Shown here: one piece after another, positions 1 through 10,134 of the stretch
Layout of the letters: the number at the start of each line of letters is the position of its first letter
How positions within the stretch are numbered: the first letter of the stretch is position 1
Assembly: GCA_944324845.1 (NCBI GenBank)
Contig: CALUXX010000003.1
Coordinates: 1-64,000 of the forward strand
DNA from: Candidatus Gastranaerophilales bacterium
GTDB lineage: Bacteria; Cyanobacteriota; Vampirovibrionia; Gastranaerophilales; Gastranaerophilaceae
Direction: 5' to 3'
DNA: 64,000 nucleotides
Translations under genes and position numbers: made by a program
The notes under the pieces: model-generated
Told to the model about the DNA's origin: nothing
The model's database searches: none
What the model saw: only the letters and a program-made list of their open reading frames with translations

Positions 1-2229
1 AAGTATACAGCAACAATCGGGGATATAACAGGTGATTTTATTGGCAACTACGCCTCAGGCTATTCGTCTGCCAATGGTGGGGCGATTTATAACTACTACA
101 ATGCAGAAATCGGAAATATAACAGGTGATTTCATAGGCAACTATGCCTATTCAAGCTGGTTCTCAGCAAATGGTGGAGCGATTGATAACTCTGGAACAAT
201 CGGCGACATAACTGGGGATTTTATTGGTAACTACGCTCAGAGTTCATATTCTGCCACAGGCGGAGCGATTGCTAACGAGGGCGGAATCGGTGAAATCAGA
301 GGAAGTTTCATCAATAACTATGCTGCATCTGAAGAAGGAGAAGCAAAAGGTGGGGCTATCTATTCTACTAACGACCTTTCAATAGTTGCAGATAATGGTA
401 ATAAAGTTGTATTTAGCGGTAACTACACAGAATCTAACGGTGTAAAAGACGATAACGCTATTTATTTAGACAATGCGGAATCTACATTAACATTTAAACT
501 TGCACAAGGTGGTTCTGTTTATATGAAAGACAATATTGATGGTGCGGTTAATACAAAAGACGGAATTAGCCAAAACTACAATGTTGATATTCAAGGAGAT
601 AACAAAGACAACACTACTTTCTATATGTTAAATGACATCAGAAATGCTGATTTGACAGTAGGTAACACCACTTTAAATACTGTTAATAATCAAACTCATG
701 TTTACGATTTTAACAGCTTTACTTTAAATTCTGATACAAATATGGTAGCTGATGTTGACTTAGAGAAACAAACAATGGACAGATTCACTGCCAATTCTTA
801 CGGCGAACACAACGGAAACTTACACGTTGTCGGAATGAATATGTTATCTGACGCACCTGATAATCGAGATATTACTGAAATTTATTTTGCTCAACAAGGA
901 TTAAAAGACAACGTGGTAAACGGGGTTGAGGAAACTCCAACTTCATATCAAACAACAGCTTATACACCTATCTACAAATACAATGTTATGTATGACAATA
1001 GGGAAGATGCAGGGTATTTCTTATTTACAAAAGGTGACAAAATATTAACTCCGGGCGGAGGAACTACTGATACCGGAAATTCTAGCGATGCGTTTAACCC
1101 GGCGGTTTTAAGTACACCTGTTGCATCTCAAGCGGGGGCTTATGTTGCGCAACATGCTACATTTAACTACGCATTCCAACACGCTGATACTTTTATGCCA
1201 CTACCTTCTACTGAAAGATTTGCTCTTCGAAACGCTAATAAATATGCGATTACGGGGTACAGCAACTTAAAATTTGCGGATAATGATTTTCACAACAAAG
1301 CAATTTGGGTTAGACCTTATACTAGTTTTGAAAGCATATCATTAAAAAATGGACCTAAAGTTGACACAATCACTTATGGAACATTAATTGGCGGCGATAG
1401 CGATTTTAAAGAATTACGCAACGGATGGGGTACTATTTTTACAGGATATGTTGGTTACAACGGAAGTTCTCAATCTTATTCTGGCGTTAACACATACCAA
1501 AACGGAGGGTTAATTGGGGCTACACAAACCTTCTACAAGGGTAACTTCTTCACTGCATTCACGGCAAGCGCAGGTGCTATTGCAGGTGAATCTCACAATA
1601 TGTACGGGCACGAAAACTTTACAACCTTAATGGCGGGGGTTGCTAACAAAAGCGGATACAACATAGAATTTAAAGACGGTAAAGTAATTTTACAACCTAC
1701 ATTGATGTTATCTTATAGCTTTATTGATACTTTTGATTACAGAAATAGTGCTGGTGTCAAAATCAATTCTGACCCACTACACGCTATTCAAATCAACCCT
1801 AATATCCGAGTTATCGGAAACCTTAAAAACGGCTGGCAGCCATACGCCAGTGTTGGAATGATTTGGAATATCCTAGATGAAACCAACGTTACTGCTAATA
1901 ACGTTAGGTTACCTGATATGAGCGTTAAACCTTTCGTTGAATACGGTGTTGGTATTCAAAAACGTTGGAATGATAAATATACCGGTTATGTTCAAGCTAT
2001 GATCAGAAACGGCGGTAGAAACGGTGTTGCTTTAACAGGTGGTTTCAGATGGGCTATCGGTAAAGAAGGCAAACCTATTGAAAAAGTTTCTAATCCGCAA
2101 AATAAAACCGCTCAAGCGTCTAACAACGATAGAAAAATTCTAAAACAACTTTCTCCTGCTCAAAGAACCGCGCTTGGTGCAAAACCGCAAAATACTACAA
2201 GAACTTCCTGTATTGGAGAAGTTAAGTAA
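1..2229 (+). CDS. Autotransporter adhesin with Pmp-like repeats (5' truncated by window)
   Basis: The frame is open from base 1, so the N-terminus and signal peptide lie outside the window; 742 residues are visible. Residues 6-100 carry about three imperfect repeats of roughly 30 residues, each with IGDITGDFIGN-like and GGAI motifs. The FxxN and GGA[IL] tetrapeptides are those of chlamydial Pmp adhesins, and the region is probably a beta-helical passenger. Residues from about 430 to 687 look like an autotransporter beta-barrel with alternating aromatic and polar strands (IWVRPYTSF, GGFRWAIG), which would insert in the outer membrane and expose the passenger. Oddly, about 55 polar, Asn/Gln/Lys-rich residues follow the last strand, whereas these barrels usually end on an aromatic residue. 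No terminator is visible after the stop. The type V secretion assignment is firm in outline; the ligand is unknown. Confidence 0.8.
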   Translation, partial: KYTATIGDITGDFIGNYASGYSSANGGAIYNYYNAEIGNITGDFIGNYAYSSWFSANGGAIDNSGTIGDITGDFIGNYAQSSYSATGGAIANEGGIGEIRGSFINNYAASEEGEAKGGAIYSTNDLSIVADNGNKVVFSGNYTESNGVKDDNAIYLDNAESTLTFKLAQGGSVYMKDNIDGAVNTKDGISQNYNVDIQGDNKDNTTFYMLNDIRNADLTVGNTTLNTVNNQTHVYDFNSFTLNSDTNMVADVDLEKQTMDRFTANSYGEHNGNLHVVGMNMLSDAPDNRDITEIYFAQQGLKDNVVNGVEETPTSYQTTAYTPIYKYNVMYDNREDAGYFLFTKGDKILTPGGGTTDTGNSSDAFNPAVLSTPVASQAGAYVAQHATFNYAFQHADTFMPLPSTERFALRNANKYAITGYSNLKFADNDFHNKAIWVRPYTSFESISLKNGPKVDTITYGTLIGGDSDFKELRNGWGTIFTGYVGYNGSSQSYSGVNTYQNGGLIGATQTFYKGNFFTAFTASAGAIAGESHNMYGHENFTTLMAGVANKSGYNIEFKDGKVILQPTLMLSYSFIDTFDYRNSAGVKINSDPLHAIQINPNIRVIGNLKNGWQPYASVGMIWNILDETNVTANNVRLPDMSVKPFVEYGVGIQKRWNDKYTGYVQAMIRNGGRNGVALTGGFRWAIGKEGKPIEKVSNPQNKTAQASNNDRKILKQLSPAQRTALGAKPQNTTRTSCIGEVK
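16..310 (+). repeat. Imperfect ~90-bp tandem repeats in autotransporter passenger
   Basis: Units begin near 16, 109, 199 and 286, with spacings of 93, 90 and 87 bases. Each encodes an IG-x-I-x-G-x-F-I-x-N core followed by a GGAI segment. The array probably continues upstream of the window. Confidence 0.8.
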
Positions 2230-2325
2230 CTGTAAGGTTTTATTAAATTTTCGTTGATAATATAGCAAATTTTCATTTCTACCTGATTTATAATAAACGT
2301 GTAGTTTAGTAAGCAGGATTTAGAA

Positions 2326-5190
2326 ATGAAAATTTACCCAATAAATTATTTTCAAGTACCTCAATACAAAAAAGAGGTTAAGCAAAATTCCCCAATTCAA
2401 AATTTTCCACAAACAAACCCAATAAATACATTTGGCTATAATGACTATCTACTTTCATTTGGAGCCAGAGTGGATAAAGGTCTGGAAAGATTTTATGAAA
2501 TCAACAAAGACAGAATGCCTCAAACAGTCAAAGAATATGTCGAAAATCTTGAAGATAAATCAAAATATTCACCATTAGAAGCTCAAAGAAATGCTTATGA
2601 ATTGCTAGAAAATGCTCAAACTATCGAAGATATTAAAAAAGCATACCCACAAGAAAAATTGTTTGAAAATTTAATCGATCCGATAGAATCACACGCAACA
2701 AGAGGGATATTAAATTCCATCAGAGAAAATGATGAATTATTGAAACTTAGTGACCAAGGAATTTTGAAAGATAAAAGTAATTTAACTGTTTACTTAGTAA
2801 AGAAAATATTTTTAGAAGACAAAACAATAGAAGAAATTAATCAAGATTTAGACAAAGATCTTGACGAAGATTTTAAAGCAGATTTCAAATTTAAAAACAA
2901 AGATTCACAATACATCCACACATCAACCCTAAATGCTCTTGGAATAAAAACCCCACAATTTGAATATAGACAATCTTTGCGCTACACACGTGATGGATAT
3001 TCTGATTTAGTTGGCGATAAAATTTCAGAAGGTCAAAGAGCATTTTGGGATTCATTATCAAAAGAAGACAGAACAGCAAGAGCAAAAGCTTCTGCTCAAA
3101 AATTCGAAAATTGGTGGACCTCTCTAACAAAAAATCAAATTCTTGATATGCTTGCAGATCAAAAAACAGAACTTGATATGCTAAAAGAATTCAAAAAATT
3201 TCAACGAGCAGAAAAGAAAAATTCCCCTCAATCAGAAGAAAAGATCGAAAATGAAGAATTAACAAAACCAAGAACTCATACCAAAGTCGGCTCAAATAAA
3301 CTTAGCCAAGATGAGCTATTTATTATGTGGGCTTCTAATACTCTTAAAATATACCAAGAAAGAATGACCGAAGCCGAAAAAGACACTTTACACATAAAAA
3401 GAATGCAACGCCTAACCCAACGCTGGGCACAAATGACACAGGCTGAAAGAACCGATTACATTTCCAAAATGAAATCAGGTTCTGAACCTTTAAGATACAC
3501 AATGATTGATGCCTGGAATCATAGCACTAATTTGTTAAAAGATTTATCTCAACACTTAAGAGAAAATCAAATTTACAAACCTGCAGACTTACTATATTCA
3601 ACACAAGAATTTAGCGAATTCCAATCAAAAGTAATGACCGAATTTTGGGCTAATCACCCTGAATATGCAGACCAATTAGGAACAAACATCCAACAATCTC
3701 AAGAAAAAATCCAAAATGCAATTTCAAGAGGAACATTTGAAGAACTAAAAAAAGAAATTATGCGTGACAAAAACCAACGCATAAGAGAAATGGAGAAATT
3801 CAAACAAAATACAAAAACTGAACAAACCGCAATAAATAAATCACCTGAATATATAACAGAATTCAAAAATGCTTATTATAAAACATTAGGCGGCCAATTA
3901 AAAAATCTTCCACAAGAATTTATCAATGATTATTTTAACGGTATAGAAGAAGGTTTTTCACAAGAACAAATTGAGGCTTGGACCAGAAACTTAAATGGAG
4001 AACCCCTGACAGAAGAAGACAGGGAATTATTAACACAAATAAGTCAAACAGAACCTCAAAAAATCAAAAAAAGTACCCGTGCAATAGAAGGGGCCTTGGC
4101 AGATACACTATATGAATGCACCAAAAATCCTCAAGTATATCTTCTATCTCATTCAGACTTGAAAGTTGCACTTCACCAAATTGATAGAGGTGAAGATATT
4201 ATCAACATTGGTTCTCATAAATTAAATAAAACATTTGAATTTAATATCCTAAAAAGAAAAATAGACAAAAATCGAATTGCATTTTTATATAACAAATATA
4301 AGCAAGACCTAAGTGAAGATGAATTAAGTTCGATTGCACATGAATATTTTGCATTAAAAAACAATTCTCCAGACCAAATTCAAGATTATGAACCTCTTAT
4401 CGAATATATGAAAACATATGGTAAATCATTAGATATTATATTTAGTGAAAAAAGCACCTATCCAACAATGGTGAAAGCAGCAATGTTTAGTCGTTTTGCA
4501 TTAAATATGCCAAAAGAAATAGCACAAAACTATCAAAGTTTGCTATTAACAGGTGGAGATAAACCTCTTGAAAAAGAAGAAGAATTACAAAAACTTAAAT
4601 TTCTTTTAGCAAAACGATTTGATTTTGTTCCGAAAATTTATATGGATAAATATATTTCAGAATTTTCAAAAGAATTAAGGAAAGCACCGAACATAGATTT
4701 TACCAATATTAAAAAAGGCTGCATAAAAAGAACAGACCCAAAATCAATGGCAAAATTACTAATTCTGCCAAAACAACAATTCCAAACAATAAATGCCCTA
4801 CGAACTCTGGCAATGGAAGAAGCATTGGCTGATGTATTATATGATGCAACAGGAAACATCGATGTATATAAACTTCAATTTGAAGAACTCTGTGACAACA
4901 TAGAACTTTTACGTATGGTAAAAAGATATCCTTCAGAAACAAGAACATTCACATGCTCGCAAGGTGATACAATAAGTCTGACAGCTAAAAAAATGCCAAA
5001 TGTAGTAAAACTACAACAAGAATATCTTGAATATATTAACCAAATTGCAGATTGGGTAAATAGTGATGTTAAAGCAGGAAATGGGACTTTTGAAGACTTG
5101 TTATTCATCTTAAATCCTGATGAAAACATGCCGGAAAAAGATGAAGCTGTATCACGAAGAATTCGCACATATGGACTAAACCTTAAATAA
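2326..5190 (+). CDS. Large helical protein of unknown function
   Basis: I do not recognise a family for this 954-residue protein. It has no signal peptide and no clear membrane segment. The N-terminus (MKIYPIN) leads into a low-complexity Pro/Asn/Gln stretch and then SFGARVD at residues 44-50, a motif shared in form with several other proteins in this window. The rest is charged, Lys/Glu-rich and predicted mostly helical. There is an internal duplication: residues near 590 (EGALADTLYECTKNPQVYLL) resemble residues near 835 (EEALADVLYDATGNIDVYKL). Trp-rich helices of the W-x-x-M-T-x-x-E-R type recur near residues 260 and 370. It heads a same-strand series with the next three genes, with gaps of 114, 36 and 57 bases. 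A secreted or host-directed protein is possible but unproven. Confidence 0.75.
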   Translation: MKIYPINYFQVPQYKKEVKQNSPIQNFPQTNPINTFGYNDYLLSFGARVDKGLERFYEINKDRMPQTVKEYVENLEDKSKYSPLEAQRNAYELLENAQTIEDIKKAYPQEKLFENLIDPIESHATRGILNSIRENDELLKLSDQGILKDKSNLTVYLVKKIFLEDKTIEEINQDLDKDLDEDFKADFKFKNKDSQYIHTSTLNALGIKTPQFEYRQSLRYTRDGYSDLVGDKISEGQRAFWDSLSKEDRTARAKASAQKFENWWTSLTKNQILDMLADQKTELDMLKEFKKFQRAEKKNSPQSEEKIENEELTKPRTHTKVGSNKLSQDELFIMWASNTLKIYQERMTEAEKDTLHIKRMQRLTQRWAQMTQAERTDYISKMKSGSEPLRYTMIDAWNHSTNLLKDLSQHLRENQIYKPADLLYSTQEFSEFQSKVMTEFWANHPEYADQLGTNIQQSQEKIQNAISRGTFEELKKEIMRDKNQRIREMEKFKQNTKTEQTAINKSPEYITEFKNAYYKTLGGQLKNLPQEFINDYFNGIEEGFSQEQIEAWTRNLNGEPLTEEDRELLTQISQTEPQKIKKSTRAIEGALADTLYECTKNPQVYLLSHSDLKVALHQIDRGEDIINIGSHKLNKTFEFNILKRKIDKNRIAFLYNKYKQDLSEDELSSIAHEYFALKNNSPDQIQDYEPLIEYMKTYGKSLDIIFSEKSTYPTMVKAAMFSRFALNMPKEIAQNYQSLLLTGGDKPLEKEEELQKLKFLLAKRFDFVPKIYMDKYISEFSKELRKAPNIDFTNIKKGCIKRTDPKSMAKLLILPKQQFQTINALRTLAMEEALADVLYDATGNIDVYKLQFEELCDNIELLRMVKRYPSETRTFTCSQGDTISLTAKKMPNVVKLQQEYLEYINQIADWVNSDVKAGNGTFEDLLFILNPDENMPEKDEAVSRRIRTYGLNLK

Positions 5191-5304
5191 CTTTGAAAAA
5201 TTTTCTTATTATTGCGATATGTAAAACTTTAAAGCTAAGATTTAAAGTTTCCACCCCAAATGCCGTTAAACTTTTTGAAGTGTATTGATTAGAAAAAGTA
5301 AAAA

Positions 5305-8300
5305 ATGGCAGAAGAAAACAATTTTTTATATTTAAAAAATACCAAAGATAAGATTTCATATGATAAAATCGCAGGGAAGCAAAACAAAAAGGATTTTGCC
5401 ACCAATAAGAAACTGCAACAAATTTTCAATTTTTTTGATTTAAATGGCGACGCTACACTTGAAAAAGCAAATACACAAGGACTATCAGAAATTCAATCAC
5501 TTTGGGATTGTGTAAACAAATTTGCAAAGAAAAACGGGAATTCTATATTTGAAGAAAATGAAGCTCAAGAATTTCTTAATTCAACAATCGATGAGACAGG
5601 CAAAAGTCTTGCAGATTATAATGTAACAACGGATGATTTATTTGGTTTTCTGGCAAGTTTAAAAAACTCATCCCAATCACAAGCCCCTCAAACATTACAC
5701 GAAGGTCTTACCCCTAAAGAAGTTCAAACTATTGCAACAAAAACTATAGATAAAGATGTTGAAAAAGCAAAAGCAATATTCAACACACAAAATAATACCC
5801 AAGGCGATGTTAGTAAATTTGTTAATAATACAAAGGAAACATTTGATACAGAATATGCAGCCTCAAGGGTTAACCGTTACATAATGAAGGAAGAATTTTG
5901 TTCTCAATTACTAAAACAAGCACAAGAAAATAATCTATCAGTAAAAGACTACTACCAAAATAAAATTAGCTTTTTAATAACTCTATTACCTGAATTAAAA
6001 GACAAAGAAACAAAAAGTACACTTGTAAAACAGTTAATAACATTTGGTATGTATAAAAATTTTGATAACAAAACCAAAGCCGAACAAGAACGCATAATTC
6101 AAGAAGCACAAATTGATTTTTTAAAAAAAGCATTAGAAAACCTAACCCCGGAAGAACTTAATCAATTTACAAGTAGAATTCTTTCATTGTCAGATGAAGA
6201 ATATGCCAAATCAGCTCCTGAATTAACAAAAAATTTAATCAAACAAACATTAGATATAAATGCAAAATATAAAAAAGAAAGAACATTAACATTAGATACT
6301 ACAATACCAGGTTCAGTAAAAAGTATTCTTTCAACTCAAGAAGCCTATAGAAAAATGACATTTGATGAAACTTTTTATAATGAACGAGGAGTAGTATATA
6401 CCCCGCAAAACATAACCGATTACACTGAAAAAGAAGCCAATTTACAATTTTTGATTACTTTAAACAATAAAAATGAAGAACTCAAATCAATATTGTATCA
6501 AAATACGATTGAAGTTAAAGGTAATATCACACACGGATCGCCTTCAGAAAAAAATGATAATACAGCTAAACAAAAACTTGCGATTTCCATAAATAGAGCC
6601 GTAGAATTTTTATACGGAACAAATGCAGACGAAGCTCAAAAAGTTATTGATGAAATAATGGGAAAAGATTCAGGAATAAAAGTTATAAAAGACAGCCAAA
6701 ATAACTTTATAGAACTTGATTTCAACGGCTACAACCCAAACCCTTTAAAACCTGAGAAAAGCACCCCAGCAGAAAATGCTCCGAACCTCAAAATTACACT
6801 GGATGAAACAATTTCCTTAACCAAACAAATTGACTCTTTCGATCTTGTCAAATTATCAGAAGGGTTACAAAACAAGGTAGAAACCAAATATCAAAACGCC
6901 TTAAATGGTAAAACATTAGAAGAATATAGCGAAGAAACAAAAACTGCATATAAAAATGCCTATGGAGAAAACAAGTCTCCTGATATGGCAAATGCTTATA
7001 AAAAGAGCCAACAAGAAGGAGTTCAAACAACCAAATCAACTATACAAGGTTTGGGAATGGTAGCTATGATTGCCGGCCAACTAATTCCTGTCGCAGGTCA
7101 AGCTGCAACGGCATTAACATTAGGAGGTTTAACAACTTCTACTATTAGCGGAGCAGGCATTTCTACTCTAGAAAAAGCAACTCAAAAAGGGGGAATAACC
7201 CAAGAAGATAAAGAAGCAATTTTCAAAGAATTAGCTCTAAGTATAGGACTTATTGGTTCAGGGGCAATTTCTTCTAAAGTTTCATCAGCAGCATTTCAAG
7301 CTTTAATATTGAAAAACTGTCCAAAATTAATTGCCTTTGCATCTGAAGTCGGTATAGATGCAACGACAAGTTTACTGGCTGATTATGTAATCACAGGCGA
7401 TATTGACTTAAAAGGTGAAGGATTTTCACAATTACAAAGTATTTTAATAGGTGTGATAAGAGCAAAAGGTAATTTACCAAACTATATCAATACACATATT
7501 CAAAATGGAATTTCAAACAACTACGAAATTCCCAAAACGCCTGAAAATAATAAAAATCTAAACACTTATATTTTTGATGAAACGAACTTTAAAGATTTAC
7601 TCCAGAATAAAAAAATCTGGGTACCATCAGAAAACAAACAACCTTCCATAAATTCAGTAGCTTCATATTTTGTATCAAAACGAGGCGGAGATGAGAAAAA
7701 CGGTTTTGTAATATTAGTTGATGATGCTTTCATCAGCGAATACAATAGCAACAAAAAATTCAAAGCCGAAGTAGATACCCACCTAAAAAACAATCCACAA
7801 ACAATTTTATATGATTTCAGATCAGACAAAAAATCAGGTTCCAAAATAGGAACAACACCTATAAGAGCAATTCCAAATGACCTAAAAATAAAAGCAGATA
7901 TAAAAACAAATTTGATAAATGAAAATGGTAAAGTCAATGAACAAGGACAAGAACTTGTAAATCGAATAGTAGATGACAAAATAAAAGTTGAAGGAACATC
8001 ACAACTTGTTAAAGACTTTCTAAAAGAAAATATAATTGTAGATACCTATGAATCAGAAAAACGACTTATGCACAACATAAACAAGCAACTTGAAGCAAAA
8101 GGTATCGACATAAATGCCCCTAATACTTATATATATGTACCACGAGATCCACGCAACACCCCAAAAAGTTGCGATAGAGTAAGCTATACATACGCATTAG
8201 AAATGAATATGGATTTATCACACTTGGTTACAGATATTTCTGCAATTCCGAAGGGAGCAAATGTAATAATATTAGATGACTTTGCAGGTAGCGGAAATTC

Positions 8301-9393
8301 TTTCGTTCAATTTTCAGGTCAACTTGCCAATAAAGATATCAACTCATTAACAATAGCACCTTTAACTTCAACAAAAGGTTCAAACGCATTATGGAAAAAT
8401 GATGGAACATTTGATATAGATAAATTGCTAACAGACTGGAAAAACACTCCTGATAAAACAAAAATTATTGACCAACTTCAATCAGCCGAAGCTTTAAGTT
8501 TACTGGAAATGCTAAGTAATCCTAAAATTTCTGCCAAAAAGAGAAGTGCAATATCAGAAATTATCAGACAATCTTGTATCCAAAAGAGATTAAAACCAGA
8601 AACTGTAGATGAAGCCTTAAGCAGCATAAGAAGCGGCTGCCAATTAAATTATATAACCGCAAGAGAAGCTCCTAACGTATTTGCAAGTGATTTTTATAAC
8701 AAACTATCACCGGAAGATCAAGAAAAATTATTAAATGGACTAGGTTTTTCTTCAATTATAAGTATGCTTGGCTATGGAAGATCAGGCACCACATACATTG
8801 GTCCTGTAATGGCAACAAACACAAACGTTGGTATTATGTACACGGTAAGTAATGCCTTTGGTGTTAAATCCAAAAACATTGATGCCGGAAAATTTAATGG
8901 AATTAAATTCCAAGCATCTGATTTCGATAATTTTGTAATTGAAAAACCTCAAACCGGAATTTTTGCCATTGAAGGAAATGTTATAACCGGAAATAAAAAT
9001 TATCTTGAATATGATCATAAGCAATATGATTTAACAAATAAAATTACCACAAGAAATTATAAAGATTCAAAAGGTAATATCTACTATATACAACAAGAAG
9101 CAGGAAAACCGGCAAAATTATATAAAAAAGATGAAAATGGCAAATCAATAGAAATAAAAGAACTCAATACAAATTTTGAAAATTCCGTCACATTCAAAGA
9201 CGAGCAAAACAAACCACAAGTAATAAAAGCCACAGATACTCCACAAACCGTACTTGACTACAGTTCGGAGGGGCATAACCTGATGATATATATACAAGAT
9301 TCAAAAATAACAATCTATTCACCTCAATCAGAAGCGCCAACAATTAAATTACGGAAACAGAAAGGCGATAAGTACATTTATCAAATTGATTAA
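5305..9393 (+). CDS. Multidomain protein with phosphoribosyltransferase-like motif
   Basis: This 1362-residue protein is of unknown function. Near the N-terminus (residues 45-56 and 76-87) are two degenerate EF-hand-like loops, which are weak evidence on their own. The middle is helical and charged. A hydrophobic Gly/Ala-rich stretch at about 580-615 could insert in membranes. Residues 987-999 read VIILDDFAGSGNS, which resembles the PRPP-loop signature of type I phosphoribosyltransferases (hydrophobic strand, two acidic residues, then a Gly/Ser-rich turn). A downstream TYIGPVMATNTN segment near residue 1165 may belong to the same domain. The C-terminus has a beta-strand-rich tail. Start: ATG 5305 has only a weak upstream ribosome site. 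It lies in a same-strand cluster with a NADAR-like gene, which may hint at nucleotide or ADP-ribose chemistry; that is inference. Confidence 0.75.
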   Translation: MAEENNFLYLKNTKDKISYDKIAGKQNKKDFATNKKLQQIFNFFDLNGDATLEKANTQGLSEIQSLWDCVNKFAKKNGNSIFEENEAQEFLNSTIDETGKSLADYNVTTDDLFGFLASLKNSSQSQAPQTLHEGLTPKEVQTIATKTIDKDVEKAKAIFNTQNNTQGDVSKFVNNTKETFDTEYAASRVNRYIMKEEFCSQLLKQAQENNLSVKDYYQNKISFLITLLPELKDKETKSTLVKQLITFGMYKNFDNKTKAEQERIIQEAQIDFLKKALENLTPEELNQFTSRILSLSDEEYAKSAPELTKNLIKQTLDINAKYKKERTLTLDTTIPGSVKSILSTQEAYRKMTFDETFYNERGVVYTPQNITDYTEKEANLQFLITLNNKNEELKSILYQNTIEVKGNITHGSPSEKNDNTAKQKLAISINRAVEFLYGTNADEAQKVIDEIMGKDSGIKVIKDSQNNFIELDFNGYNPNPLKPEKSTPAENAPNLKITLDETISLTKQIDSFDLVKLSEGLQNKVETKYQNALNGKTLEEYSEETKTAYKNAYGENKSPDMANAYKKSQQEGVQTTKSTIQGLGMVAMIAGQLIPVAGQAATALTLGGLTTSTISGAGISTLEKATQKGGITQEDKEAIFKELALSIGLIGSGAISSKVSSAAFQALILKNCPKLIAFASEVGIDATTSLLADYVITGDIDLKGEGFSQLQSILIGVIRAKGNLPNYINTHIQNGISNNYEIPKTPENNKNLNTYIFDETNFKDLLQNKKIWVPSENKQPSINSVASYFVSKRGGDEKNGFVILVDDAFISEYNSNKKFKAEVDTHLKNNPQTILYDFRSDKKSGSKIGTTPIRAIPNDLKIKADIKTNLINENGKVNEQGQELVNRIVDDKIKVEGTSQLVKDFLKENIIVDTYESEKRLMHNINKQLEAKGIDINAPNTYIYVPRDPRNTPKSCDRVSYTYALEMNMDLSHLVTDISAIPKGANVIILDDFAGSGNSFVQFSGQLANKDINSLTIAPLTSTKGSNALWKNDGTFDIDKLLTDWKNTPDKTKIIDQLQSAEALSLLEMLSNPKISAKKRSAISEIIRQSCIQKRLKPETVDEALSSIRSGCQLNYITAREAPNVFASDFYNKLSPEDQEKLLNGLGFSSIISMLGYGRSGTTYIGPVMATNTNVGIMYTVSNAFGVKSKNIDAGKFNGIKFQASDFDNFVIEKPQTGIFAIEGNVITGNKNYLEYDHKQYDLTNKITTRNYKDSKGNIYYIQQEAGKPAKLYKKDENGKSIEIKELNTNFENSVTFKDEQNKPQVIKATDTPQTVLDYSSEGHNLMIYIQDSKITIYSPQSEAPTIKLRKQKGDKYIYQID

Positions 9394-9429
9394 TTATAAA
9401 AATATGATAGAATGATGAAAGGTTAATAT

Positions 9430-10077
9430 ATGGATATAAATAAATTTCAAAACTCAAAAATATCTAATAAGAGAATAAACATGACTGCAAATGCTGAAAA
9501 AAATGTAATTAACAAATTAATTTCACAAATTACAACGCAAAAAAATAATGCCGGCAATATTATCGAAAATTTTATAAATCAAAATAATAATGCCGAAAAA
9601 ATTCAGCACGGAATATACAGATATAAAGATTACTATATTTTTAACGGATTAAAAACATATTTTGAAAATAACCTAAAAGGATACCAAGTTGCAGAGAAAA
9701 CAAAAGTTCAATGCGCTCCAAAAATAGTTCAAACAATAGACCTTCCTAATCAAGAATTAGTAACCGTTTTGAAATTTAATAACCCGACAAAAACATTATA
9801 CACATTAGAGGAAAAATTAGAAGATATGAATGTTATCGAAAGAATTGATATCCTAAATGACTTCAAAAGAATGCTGAATGCTGATTATGTTAACCTTGAT
9901 GCTGTAAACTCAACAGATAATTGGAGAATTACCGCTGACAATAAATTATTATTGTTAAATTGGGAAGATTTAGTAAAAGTTACAGATTCTAAACAAAAAG
10001 AAATGATTTTAGACTCCATAAAAAAAACAATTAGAATATCAGATGATACAATCCCTAATGTATATAATATTTACTAA
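9430..10077 (+). CDS. Hypothetical protein, 215 aa
   Basis: I do not recognise the family. The start is preceded by GAAAGG at a suitable distance, and the gene follows the 1362-residue protein by 36 bases, so co-transcription is likely. There is no signal peptide or membrane segment. The first 60 residues are Asn/Lys-rich. The C-terminal half contains ERIDILNDFKRMLNADYVNL followed by DNWRI and LLLLNWEDLVKV. This loosely recalls the end of the catalytic region of kinase-like phosphotransferases, where an Asn is followed by a hydrophobic strand and an acidic residue, but I see no glycine loop and would not call it a kinase. It could be a partner or chaperone for the large upstream protein. Confidence 0.7.
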   Translation: MDINKFQNSKISNKRINMTANAEKNVINKLISQITTQKNNAGNIIENFINQNNNAEKIQHGIYRYKDYYIFNGLKTYFENNLKGYQVAEKTKVQCAPKIVQTIDLPNQELVTVLKFNNPTKTLYTLEEKLEDMNVIERIDILNDFKRMLNADYVNLDAVNSTDNWRITADNKLLLLNWEDLVKVTDSKQKEMILDSIKKTIRISDDTIPNVYNIY

Positions 10078-10134
10078 ACTGGCAAAAATTTATTTTTAGC
10101 ATATTTATATAATTAATAACAAAAGGAAGATTAT

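Noticed and set aside
5431-5571. EF-hands in the 1362-residue protein
   Set aside because: The two loops lack the consensus acidic positions (FDLNGDATLEKA-like); kept only as degenerate resemblance.
9430-10077. Protein kinase-like call for the 215-aa protein
   Set aside because: Only a loose C-terminal resemblance; no glycine loop, catalytic Lys or HRD motif.
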